From contig JABMSA010000643.1 of NCBI GenBank assembly GCA_013202185.1, positions 1 to 5,312 of the forward strand: a stretch of 5,312 bases of DNA, written 5' to 3'. The translations under genes and the position numbers were made by a program. Origin of the DNA: Planctomycetota bacterium (GTDB taxonomy: Bacteria; Planctomycetota; PUPC01; JABMSA01). Shown here one piece after another: positions 1-5,312 of the stretch (position 1 is the stretch's first letter; each line of letters begins with the position of its first letter). Under the pieces are notes generated by a model. The model searched no databases. It was not told the DNA's origin and worked only from the letters and a program-made list of their open reading frames with translations.

Positions 1-4
1 AAGA

Positions 5-48
5 GGGCAGGCAACGCCTTAACCGCCATAAGGCGGGGCGGCCTGCCC
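5..48. repeat. Nested GC-rich palindrome, REP-like
   Basis: Outer arms GGGCAGGC (5-12) and GCCTGCCC (41-48) are exact reverse complements. They enclose a second exact pair, CGCCTTA (15-21) and TAAGGCG (29-35), with a 7-nt loop. The folded form would be a long hairpin with a small asymmetric internal loop. Read on the minus strand, the right end (52 down to 41) is GTAGGGGCAGGC, which looks like the end of the dispersed intergenic palindromes found in many environmental bacterial genomes; that resemblance is from memory. It lies beyond the 3' end of the minus-strand reductase gene and could also slow or end its transcript, but no T-run follows it on that strand. Confidence 0.6.
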
Positions 49-131
49 CTACACGGACGGACGCCCTTAAGTTAATGCCATTGGCCCCTACACGGATGGG
101 AGCCCTTATCTTAATGCCATTGGCCCCTACA
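45..131. repeat. 39-bp tandem repeat, two copies plus a partial third
   Basis: Two adjacent 39-bp units (45-83 and 84-122) match at 34 of 39 positions by eye. Each starts GCCCCTACACGGA and ends TTAATGCCATTG. A third copy begins at 123 with GCCCCTACA and then diverges before the stop codon of the minus-strand gene at 152. The first unit shares its GCCCCT start with the right arm of the palindrome at 5-48, so the tandem array looks like growth from the edge of a palindromic element. An open frame crosses this stretch on the plus strand, but its translation is low-complexity and it runs antisense into the reductase gene, so I treat the region as non-coding. Confidence 0.8.
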
Positions 132-151
132 TCCATCCCTCTTAGACCCTG

Positions 152-1168
152 CTACCTGATCCAGCCCTCTCGGCGGCACCACTCGACGGTGGCCTTCATT
201 CCCTCGACGATGCCTACCTTCGGCTCGAAGCCGAGCATGCGCCGGGCTTTCTCGATGCTGCAAACCCATCCGCCCGCGAGCATCTCGCGAACCTTGTCAT
301 TGTTCAACAGCCCCGGCTTCTTCGTGACGGCGCTCTGCAACTCGGTGAGGTGCCCGATGATGCGGACGACCGGCGACGGCACGCGTATCCTGATGACCCT
401 GTGCCCCACGGCCTGCTCGACGGCGTCGATCAGCTCGCCGGTCGTGACCGGTTTCGGGCCGGCCATGTAAAATGTTTGCCCGGCGGACGAGCCCGATTGC
501 GCCGCGCAGATCAGGCTGTGCGCCACGTCGTGCACGTGTGCGACGCTGAGGGGCATGCTCGGCCCGCCGGCCAGCGCCGCTATCCGCCAGTTGGCGGCGG
601 CTCTTATGACCTGGAACATATCCGTGTCGCGCGGGCCGTAGATCACCGGCGGTCTCACAATTGCAATGGGCAGCCGGTCGAAGTATTCGGCGGCAACGCG
701 CTCGGCGTCGAGTTTGCTTTCGCCGTAGAAGCTTACGGGGTGCGCGGGGTCGTCTTCGGCAACGGCCGGCCCGCGTCTGCTCGGCCCGCCCGCCGCAAGG
801 CTGCTTACGAGAACAACCCTGGGCCTGGTGCCCGCCCGGCAGCAGGCCTCCAGAAGCGAAGCCGTTCCGCCCGAGTTCACACGGAAATATGCATCGCGGT
901 CCATCGCCCTCACCACGCCCGCAACGTGAAACACGTACTCGATGCCCTCGAGCGCCGGCGGAAGCGACTCGGGATCGCGCAGCTCGCCGCAAACAAGCTC
1001 GGCGCCCTTGCCCTCGAGCCAGCGGAGGTTGCTGGTTTTTCGCACGAGAGCCCTCACAACGGCCCCGCGCGCGAGAAGTGCGTCTGTCAGATGACTGCCC
1101 ACAAAGCCGTTGGCGCCCGTCACCAGGCAGCGTGTTTTGTCGAGATTCTCGGGCCCGTTGTGGTCCAT
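152..1168 (-). CDS. Extended SDR, NAD-dependent epimerase family; probable CerR-type 3-ketosphinganine/ketoceramide reductase
   Basis: The 338-aa product is an extended short-chain dehydrogenase. It has an N-terminal Rossmann motif TGANGFVG (17-24), basic residues R43-K44 after the second strand (suggesting NADPH), HVAG (81-84), a serine pair in VLVSSLAAGG (122-123), the catalytic pair Y148/K152 in YGESK, and the RPPVIYGPRD segment (172-180) typical of the epimerase and 3-beta-HSD-like branch. The C-terminal half is the substrate-binding cap, so the family alone does not fix the substrate. The role comes from context: it diverges from an SPT-like gene followed by a GNAT acyltransferase, and the Caulobacter ceramide reductase CerR belongs to this same epimerase family. 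I chose the ATG at 1168 because it sits 16 codons before the Rossmann motif; a TTG at 1207 would add 13 low-information residues. No strong Shine-Dalgarno precedes either start. Alternatives are sugar-nucleotide epimerase, dihydroflavonol-reductase-like or sterol dehydrogenase. Fold is nearly certain, substrate moderate. Confidence 0.9.
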   Translation of the reverse strand: MDHNGPENLDKTRCLVTGANGFVGSHLTDALLARGAVVRALVRKTSNLRWLEGKGAELVCGELRDPESLPPALEGIEYVFHVAGVVRAMDRDAYFRVNSGGTASLLEACCRAGTRPRVVLVSSLAAGGPSRRGPAVAEDDPAHPVSFYGESKLDAERVAAEYFDRLPIAIVRPPVIYGPRDTDMFQVIRAAANWRIAALAGGPSMPLSVAHVHDVAHSLICAAQSGSSAGQTFYMAGPKPVTTGELIDAVEQAVGHRVIRIRVPSPVVRIIGHLTELQSAVTKKPGLLNNDKVREMLAGGWVCSIEKARRMLGFEPKVGIVEGMKATVEWCRREGWIR

Positions 1169-1238
1169 AGCCGGCCGTGCGGTGGTTGGGGCGGAACAGC
1201 GGATCAAGAAAAACTTGCGCCCAAAGGCCGTTCTTTCC

Positions 1239-1267
1239 TTGACAAACTAGGGAAAAAACGGTAAATT
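1239..1267 (+). promoter_or_regulatory. Sigma70-like promoter for the SPT operon
   Basis: A perfect -35 hexamer TTGACA (1239-1244) is followed after 17 bp by TAAATT (1262-1267), a 4 of 6 match to the -10 consensus, in a rare AT-rich patch. Transcription would start near 1274. That places the upstream GTG at 1271 outside the message and favours the ATG at 1361 as the SPT start, leaving a leader of about 87 nt. Confidence 0.6.
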
Positions 1268-1291
1268 ATAGTGAGCAAAACAGAAACCTTA

Positions 1292-1316
1292 GTTGTGGCG
1301 TCGATTATACCACAAC
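1292..1316. promoter_or_regulatory. 7-bp dyad, candidate operator or leader hairpin
   Basis: GTTGTGG (1292-1298) and CCACAAC (1310-1316) are exact reverse complements separated by 11 nt. On DNA this could be a binding site for a dimeric regulator. It overlaps the leftward promoter, whose -10 box is the last six bases of the spacer, and it lies about 18 to 42 nt after the predicted rightward start. In the rightward message it could instead fold as a hairpin. There is no following T-run, so it is not an intrinsic terminator. Confidence 0.45.
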
Positions 1317-1333
1317 CTCACAGGATGTTACAA
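1304..1333 (-). promoter_or_regulatory. Extended -10 promoter for the reductase gene
   Basis: Read on the minus strand, TGGTATAAT (1312 down to 1304) is a perfect extended -10 element. An 18-bp spacer separates its hexamer from TTGTAA (1333-1328), a 4 of 6 match to the -35 consensus. The start would be near 1297, giving a leader of about 130 nt before the ATG at 1168. A second minus-strand TATAAT (1270-1265), lacking the TG extension and a good -35, overlaps the rightward -10 box and is a weaker alternative. The leftward and rightward transcripts would overlap slightly at their 5' ends. Confidence 0.45.
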
Positions 1334-1360
1334 GTGACGGTTTCACGGACAAAAGAAACC

Positions 1361-2545
1361 ATGACGGATATCTTTGATAAGTGCGCAGCGTATACTGCGG
1401 CCCGGGAAGTCATTGAGTCCGGGCTGTATCCTTATTTCCAACCATTGCAGGAAAACTACGGCCCGGAGGCCGTTGTGAAGGGCCGTCGGCTGATAATGAT
1501 GGCCTCGAACAACTACCTTGGGCTCACGGTGCACCCGAAGGTTGCCGAGGCTTCCATTCAGGCCGTCAAGACCTACGGGGCCGGCTGCACGGGTTCTCGT
1601 TTCCTCAACGGCACGCTCGAGCTGCACGAGGAGCTGGAGGAGCGCCTGGCCCGCTTCACACGGCGCGAGGCGGCGCTGGTTTTCAGCACCGGCTTCCAGA
1701 CCAACCTGGGCGCAATCTCGGCGGTTGTGGGCAGACGCGACGCGGTGATCATCGACCGCTCCGATCATGCGAGCATTGTCGACGGCTGCCGGCTGTCTTT
1801 CGGCACCACGCTGAAGTTCAAGCACAACGACATGGAAGACCTCGAGGCCGTCCTGAACACCGACAACGGCTTCGAGGGGCGCCTGATCGTTGTCGACGGT
1901 GTGTTCTCGATGGAGGGCGACATCTGCCCGCTGCCCGAGATCGTGAAGCTTGCCAAGCGCTACAACACGCGGGTGATGGTCGACGACGCCCACTCCATCG
2001 GCGTTCTCGGCGAGCGAGGCTCCGGCACGCCCGAGCATTTTGGCGTCGAAGAAGAGGTCGATATGGTCATGGGCACCTTCAGCAAGTCATTTGCGTCGCT
2101 GGGGGGGTTCATCGCCGCCGACGAGCAGGTGGTGCATTACATCAAGCACAACGCGCGGGCGCTGATATTCAGCGCCAGCATGCCCCCGCCGGCGGTGGCG
2201 GCCGTTCTCGCGTGCCTCGACATCATCGAAAGCGAGCCCGAGCGCCGCGCGCGCCTCTGGCGCAACGCCGAGCACTTCCGCGAGGGACTCCACAGCCTCG
2301 GCTTCGATACCTGCCGCAGCCAAACGCCGATAATACCCGTGCTCGTGGGCGAAAACGAAATGACCTTCCGCTTCTGGAAGGCATTGTTCGACAACGGCAT
2401 ATTCGTGAACTGCGCCGTAAGCCCGGCAGTGCCCCCGGGCCACAGCCTCCTCCGCACCAGCGTCATGGCAACTCACGAAAGCAGCCAGATCGATCAGGCC
2501 CTCGAGATATTCGAAAAAGTTGGCAAGGGGCTCGGCCTGATCTAA
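1361..2545 (+). CDS. spt: Alpha-oxoamine synthase, probable serine palmitoyltransferase
   Basis: The 394-aa product is a fold-type I PLP enzyme of the alpha-oxoamine synthase family, of usual length (about 385-420 aa). It would condense L-serine with an acyl-CoA or acyl-ACP in the cytosol to give 3-ketosphinganine and CO2. Visible landmarks are GSRFLNGT with G78-S79-R80, H136 in DRSDHAS (stacks on PLP), D208 and H211 in VDDAHSIG (pyridine nitrogen and O3' contacts), the PLP-binding K242 in TFSKSFASLGGF, and R365 in SLLRTSVMATH, at the position of the thioester/carboxylate arginine. The relatives 2-amino-3-ketobutyrate ligase, BioF and ALA synthase share these motifs. SPT is preferred because a ceramide-synthase-like GNAT follows 17 nt later and an epimerase-family reductase diverges upstream; there is no biotin, threonine or heme gene nearby. 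The start MTDIFDKC fits the beginning of homologues I remember. In-frame GTG 1271 and ATG 1325 would add 30 or 12 unconvincing residues, and GTG 1271 precedes the predicted transcript start. Only a weak purine run precedes ATG 1361. Confidence 0.85.
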   Translation: MTDIFDKCAAYTAAREVIESGLYPYFQPLQENYGPEAVVKGRRLIMMASNNYLGLTVHPKVAEASIQAVKTYGAGCTGSRFLNGTLELHEELEERLARFTRREAALVFSTGFQTNLGAISAVVGRRDAVIIDRSDHASIVDGCRLSFGTTLKFKHNDMEDLEAVLNTDNGFEGRLIVVDGVFSMEGDICPLPEIVKLAKRYNTRVMVDDAHSIGVLGERGSGTPEHFGVEEEVDMVMGTFSKSFASLGGFIAADEQVVHYIKHNARALIFSASMPPPAVAAVLACLDIIESEPERRARLWRNAEHFREGLHSLGFDTCRSQTPIIPVLVGENEMTFRFWKALFDNGIFVNCAVSPAVPPGHSLLRTSVMATHESSQIDQALEIFEKVGKGLGLI

Positions 2546-2546
2546 C

Positions 2547-2554
2547 AGGGAGGA
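2547..2554 (+). promoter_or_regulatory. Strong Shine-Dalgarno setting a GTG start
   Basis: AGGGAGGA lies directly after the SPT stop codon (2543-2545). Its GGAGG core (2549-2553) is 9 nt before GTG 2563. This decides the start of the acyltransferase: the open frame continues upstream inside the SPT gene as far as 2212, but that part is an arginine- and proline-rich shadow translation with no family character. Confidence 0.85.
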
Positions 2555-2562
2555 TCAGGCAC

Positions 2563-3681
2563 GTGTCACAAGCGGCCTGCGTTTCAGAGGCAGACGGGTT
2601 CCTGAGCCGCCGAGCGTTTCTGCGGATGCCGTGGCTCATCTACAAGGGCGACACCAACTGGGTGCCGCCTTTGCTCATGCAGGTGAAGCAAACGCTCGAC
2701 ACGCGGAAGAACCCGTTTTACCGTCGTGCGGCGATCAAGCTTTTCATCGCCGAAAAAGACGGCCGCCCGGCGGGGCGCGTGGCGGCTGTCGTCAACGATG
2801 CCCACAACGAATTCCACGGCGAGCAAACCGGCTTCTTCGGCTTCTTCGAATGCATCAACGACCAGCACGTTGCCGATGCGCTCCTCTCGGCCGCCAAAGA
2901 ATGGCTGGCCGGCCGCGGGATGAACAACCTTCGAGGGCCGGCCAGTCCATCCACAAACCACGAGTGCGCGCTGCTCGTCGACGGATTCGACCGCCCGCCG
3001 ATGGTGATGATGCCCTACAACCCTCCATACTATGCCCAACTGCTCGAGCGTTTCGGCCTTGCAAGAGCGAAGGACATCTACGCCTATAAGCTGGACGCCG
3101 ACGCATTTGGCCCCAGGCTCTACAGACTCGCCGACGCCTTCGCCAGGCGATCGAAGCTCGAAGTGCGCCCGGTAAACGTGAAAGACTTCGCATCCGAGAT
3201 CGAAGTGATCCGCCACGTGTACAACAACGCGTGGGAAAAGAACTGGGGATTCGTGCCGATGAACGACGAGGAGTTTGACCATCTCGCCCGCGACATGAAG
3301 CAGATACTCGAGCCGTCGATGGCGCTCCTCGGGTTCGTCGACGGCCGCCCCGCCGGGTTCTCCGTATCACTGCCCAACATCAACGAGGTACTGAAGGCGC
3401 TCAACGGCAGACTGCTTCCGTTTGGCTTCATCAAGCTCCTTCGCGGAATGAAGAAAATCAGGTCCGCGAGGAATCTCCTCATGGGCGTCATCCCCGAGTT
3501 CCGCAGGCTCGGGCTCGACGTTCTGATGTACGCCCGCACCGTCGAAGCCGTAAAGCAGCTCGGCTACACCTGGGGCGAGATGTCGTGGATTCTCGAAGGC
3601 AACATCGACATGCGCAAGGTGCTCGAAAAGATAGGCGCCCAAGTCTACAAGACCTATCGCTTTTACGACCTGCCGATCTGA
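2563..3681 (+). CDS. Two-module GNAT-superfamily acyltransferase, probable bacterial ceramide synthase (bCerS-like)
   Basis: This 372-aa product starts at GTG. Its expected role is N-acylation of 3-ketosphinganine (or sphinganine) with a second fatty acyl chain. It reads as two GNAT-like modules. The N-terminal module (about 8-175) has the FLRMPWLIYKGDTNWVPPL opening, a strand at 60-76 with DGRPAG (66-71), an aromatic strand GFFGFFE (90-96) and a helix around 104-118. The C-terminal module (about 200-372) has DGRPAG again (260-265), the acyl-donor-binding loop PEFRRLGLD (311-319), and a motif-B-like region with E345, N347 and KIGAQVYKTY (356-365). NNAWEKNWGFVPM (221-233) is a hallmark of this protein family as I remember it. 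No signal peptide or clear membrane helix is seen; 285-295 is only a short hydrophobic stretch. Bacterial ceramide synthases are GNAT proteins unrelated to eukaryotic ones, and the SPT gene lies 17 nt upstream. GNAT fold is near certain; ceramide synthase is inferred from family memory plus context. Confidence 0.87.
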   Translation: MSQAACVSEADGFLSRRAFLRMPWLIYKGDTNWVPPLLMQVKQTLDTRKNPFYRRAAIKLFIAEKDGRPAGRVAAVVNDAHNEFHGEQTGFFGFFECINDQHVADALLSAAKEWLAGRGMNNLRGPASPSTNHECALLVDGFDRPPMVMMPYNPPYYAQLLERFGLARAKDIYAYKLDADAFGPRLYRLADAFARRSKLEVRPVNVKDFASEIEVIRHVYNNAWEKNWGFVPMNDEEFDHLARDMKQILEPSMALLGFVDGRPAGFSVSLPNINEVLKALNGRLLPFGFIKLLRGMKKIRSARNLLMGVIPEFRRLGLDVLMYARTVEAVKQLGYTWGEMSWILEGNIDMRKVLEKIGAQVYKTYRFYDLPI

Positions 3682-3731
3682 ATCCGGACGGCACGGCGAC
3701 CACAGCGATCTTTTTCCCGTGGAAATGTAAC

Positions 3732-3737
3732 GAGGTG
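3732..3737 (+). promoter_or_regulatory. Shine-Dalgarno of the toroid gene
   Basis: GAGGTG sits 5 nt before ATG 3743 (GAGG is 7 nt away), supporting that start. The 61-nt gap after the acyltransferase stop (3682-3742) contains no convincing promoter or terminator hairpin, so read-through from the SPT promoter is likely. Confidence 0.75.
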
Positions 3738-3742
3738 ACACA

Positions 3743-4735
3743 ATGAAGTATGACCTTCGAGAATTTGTCAAATGGATCATCAACGAGTTCGAGCCGTCGT
3801 GCAGGGTCGAGAACAGCGGCGGCAGCTACGCCATGGGCCCCGACGGCACCTCCGTGCATCTTTACGGCATCTCCGACATGGCCTGCGTGCTCTACGCCAT
3901 CGGCGCGCTGCATCCGTCGGAAGAAGAACGCGCCCAATGGGCCACGCGCTTCCAGTCGCTGCAGGACCCCGACTCGGGCTACCTGGCCGCCAAGCCCCCG
4001 ACCCATGGCATCCTGCACAACACCGCCTTTGCGCTCGGGGCTATGAATCTCCTCGACCTCAAGCCGCTGTATCCGCTTCGCTTTGCCGCCAGGTATGATT
4101 CGCGCGAGAAGGTTACTGCCTGGCTCGACGGCTTCGACTGGGAAACAGGCGTCTACGGCGGCAGCCACGACGGCGCCGGGCTGGCGTCGACGCTCGCACT
4201 CGTACCGGGAACCGTTCCGCCCGAGTGGTTCACCAGGTACTTCGATCACCTCGACACCTACGTCGACCCAAACAACGGCATGCTCGGGCGCAACAAGCCG
4301 CCGGAAGGCGACACCGACCAGATCGGCGGAACCTTCCACTACCTGTTCATCTACGAGCACTACCACCGCCGCATGCCCTGCGCAAAGGAAAGGGTAGACG
4401 CCATACTCGGGCTGCAAATGGACAACGGCGAATGGGACAGCGGCAACCCGTGGTGGATGACCATCGACGCGCTCTACATGCTCACGAGGGGAGTACGCCA
4501 CTCGCAGCACCGCGCCGGCGACGTCCGCGAGGCCGTGCGGCGTACCGCAGCGCTCTGTCTCGAGCGTGTGATGGACTCGGCCTGCCGTCAGAAGTACTTC
4601 GGCAAAGGCATGGCGGTGCACAGCCTCACGGCCGCCACCAACCTCTTCGCCGAGATCCAGGAATTTCTGGGCGCCGACGAGGTCGTCACGGACGAACCGA
4701 TGCGGCTGATCCTCGACAAGAGGCCGTTCATTTAG
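3743..4735 (+). CDS. Alpha/alpha-toroid protein of unknown function (terpene cyclase/prenyltransferase-like repeats)
   Basis: I do not recognise a specific family for this 330-aa protein. It carries repeats resembling the QxxxGxW signature of the squalene cyclase/prenyltransferase fold: QDPDSGYL (74-81), DWETGVYG (132-139), DPNNGMLG (175-182) and QMDNGEWDSG (225-234). A second pattern recurs about every 40-57 residues: a residue opening a helix, namely H39, H92, H142, H199, T240 (in WWMTIDALYML) and H293, each followed by a helix rich in Ala and Leu. Six such units would build a six-hairpin barrel with histidines at one mouth. The DxDD acid motif of hopene cyclases is absent, and the Asp-Cys-His zinc set of prenyltransferases is not evident. 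There is no signal peptide, so it is probably cytosolic. It follows the acyltransferase by 61 nt on the same strand, suggesting a role in sphingolipid head-group or glycan processing, but that is inference. A glycoside-processing (alpha/alpha)6 enzyme is an equally open alternative. Confidence 0.82.
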   Translation: MKYDLREFVKWIINEFEPSCRVENSGGSYAMGPDGTSVHLYGISDMACVLYAIGALHPSEEERAQWATRFQSLQDPDSGYLAAKPPTHGILHNTAFALGAMNLLDLKPLYPLRFAARYDSREKVTAWLDGFDWETGVYGGSHDGAGLASTLALVPGTVPPEWFTRYFDHLDTYVDPNNGMLGRNKPPEGDTDQIGGTFHYLFIYEHYHRRMPCAKERVDAILGLQMDNGEWDSGNPWWMTIDALYMLTRGVRHSQHRAGDVREAVRRTAALCLERVMDSACRQKYFGKGMAVHSLTAATNLFAEIQEFLGADEVVTDEPMRLILDKRPFI

Positions 4736-5312
4736 CGGAATGCTTCGGTGCAAACGGTGCGGCGCTGTTGTGGGCGCTCAGCAGGCGCTCCCTGTTTGCC
4801 CGCCACCATTTCTGCCACTTGGCAAGGTCACGCCCGAAGTTTTGCCCGGTGAGTTTCTCGAGGGCCTGTTGGGCGGCCTTGCCCACGGGCTCTTCCTCGT
4901 GGCGCAAGGTTGAGATGAGGTGCGGAATGACTCGAGGGTCGCCGAGCTTCGCAAGGGCCGATGCGGCTTCTTCCCGAAACGGGAAATGCCGCACGTCGAA
5001 CCTGCTGCCGCTGCTGTTGGTGTCGATGAGCATCGCGGCCAGGGGTATCACTGCGCTCGTATCTCCCATTTCGGCGAGAGCCACGTACGCGTCGCCATGA
5101 ATTGCGGCTCCGTGTTGTTCCATCGCGAAGTAGAGCGCTTCGGCGGCGCGCTCGCCTCCGATCACACCCAACTCCCGGATGGCAGATCTGGTCCGGTATA
5201 GTTTGTCTGCAGTGTCGGTTCGGATGACATCGGCGAGCATTTCCACTGCCTTGGGATTGCGCAGCTTGCCCAGCGCCCGGGCGATGTGGAATCGGTGCCA
5301 GGGGTCTTGCTC
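4728..5312 (-). CDS. HEAT-repeat protein, 5' end outside the window
   Basis: The frame is open on the minus strand from the window edge to the TGA at 4730-4728, so at least 194 residues are visible and the true start is not. A GTG at 5246 could be mistaken for a start, but the 22 codons upstream of it (EQDPWHRFHIARALGKLRNP...) continue the same repeat pattern. About five HEAT/PBS-lyase-like helical pairs are seen, with cores IARALGKLRNPKAVEML (10-26), SAIRELGVIGGERAAEAL (43-60), AYVALAEMGDTSAVIPLAA (75-93), ASALAKLGDPRVIPHLIS (117-134) and a terminal half-unit KAAQQALEKLTG (145-156). The C-terminus has a Trp cluster W166, W169, W170, a tail I associate with HEAT proteins of planctomycete-like bacteria. 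Such arrays are protein-binding scaffolds; no catalytic motif is visible. It converges on the toroid gene and overlaps its stop by 8 bp (4728-4735). A functional link to the ceramide genes is not shown. Confidence 0.88.
   Translation of the reverse strand, partial: EQDPWHRFHIARALGKLRNPKAVEMLADVIRTDTADKLYRTRSAIRELGVIGGERAAEALYFAMEQHGAAIHGDAYVALAEMGDTSAVIPLAAMLIDTNSSGSRFDVRHFPFREEAASALAKLGDPRVIPHLISTLRHEEEPVGKAAQQALEKLTGQNFGRDLAKWQKWWRANRERLLSAHNSAAPFAPKHSAK

Noticed and set aside
75..470. 131-codon plus-strand open frame beginning in the tandem repeat
   Set aside because: It starts within the 39-bp repeat, so its N-terminus is itself repetitive, and it then runs antisense through the reductase C-terminus with no ribosome site.
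350..1264. 304-codon plus-strand open frame across the reductase gene
   Set aside because: It is fully antisense to a gene with clear Rossmann and YxxxK motifs; its translation is Arg/Ala/Gly-rich with no domain, as expected from GC-rich codon bias.
1343..2038. 231-codon minus-strand open frame inside the SPT gene
   Set aside because: Antisense to the PLP enzyme and Val/Ala/Gly/Arg-rich without a domain; a shadow of the real reading frame.
2212..2562. Possible N-terminal extension of the acyltransferase, overlapping SPT
   Set aside because: The extension is Arg/Pro-rich shadow sequence, and GTG 2563 has a strong GGAGG 9 nt upstream right after the SPT stop.
3682..3742. Possible terminator between acyltransferase and toroid genes (contains a run of five T)
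   Set aside because: No stable GC-rich stem precedes the T-run, and only a short CCAC/GTGG pairing could be found.
3488..4753. 421-codon minus-strand open frame over the acyltransferase end and the toroid gene
   Set aside because: It is longer than the toroid gene itself, but it crosses two genes antisense, has no recognisable motif, and the plus strand has a good ribosome site plus periodic motifs.
4225..5100. 291-codon plus-strand open frame spanning the toroid and HEAT gene junction
   Set aside because: Out of frame with the toroid gene and antisense to the HEAT repeats; highly basic low-information translation.

Overview
This 5.3 kb window comes from a GC-rich bacterial chromosome with tightly packed genes, strong third-position G/C preference and long spurious open frames on the opposite strands. 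The content suggests a Gram-negative bacterium that makes sphingolipids. The HEAT-repeat protein with a Trp-rich tail and the GTAGGGGC-type intergenic repeats are the kind of thing I associate with uncultivated PVC-like or related environmental phyla, but I cannot fix the phylum from sequence alone.

Layout: positions 1-151 hold a nested palindrome and a 39-bp tandem repeat. A minus-strand extended short-chain dehydrogenase (152-1168) is transcribed away from a plus-strand group. That group is a PLP-dependent alpha-oxoamine synthase best read as serine palmitoyltransferase (1361-2545), a two-module GNAT acyltransferase (2563-3681), and an alpha/alpha-toroid protein of unknown function (3743-4735). 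A minus-strand HEAT-repeat gene (4728 to beyond 5312) runs in from the right and overlaps the toroid gene's end by 8 bp. The divergent gap at about 1169-1360 is unusually AT-rich for this window. It holds a sigma70-like promoter in each direction and a 7-bp dyad next to the leftward -10 box.

How the genes may work together: SPT condenses serine with an acyl thioester to 3-ketosphinganine, a GNAT-type bacterial ceramide synthase N-acylates it, and an NAD(P)-dependent epimerase-family reductase (CerR type) reduces the 3-keto group. As I recall the Caulobacter work, those are the three core bacterial ceramide enzymes, and all three fold families occur here side by side. The dedicated acyl carrier protein and acyl-ACP synthetase of the Caulobacter cluster are not in the window. 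The fourth gene is the novelty: a toroid protein with a six-fold recurring pattern that places a histidine at the start of five of six presumed inner helices, apparently in the same transcription unit as the ceramide enzymes. I found no tRNA, rRNA, CRISPR array, insertion sequence or convincing intrinsic terminator.
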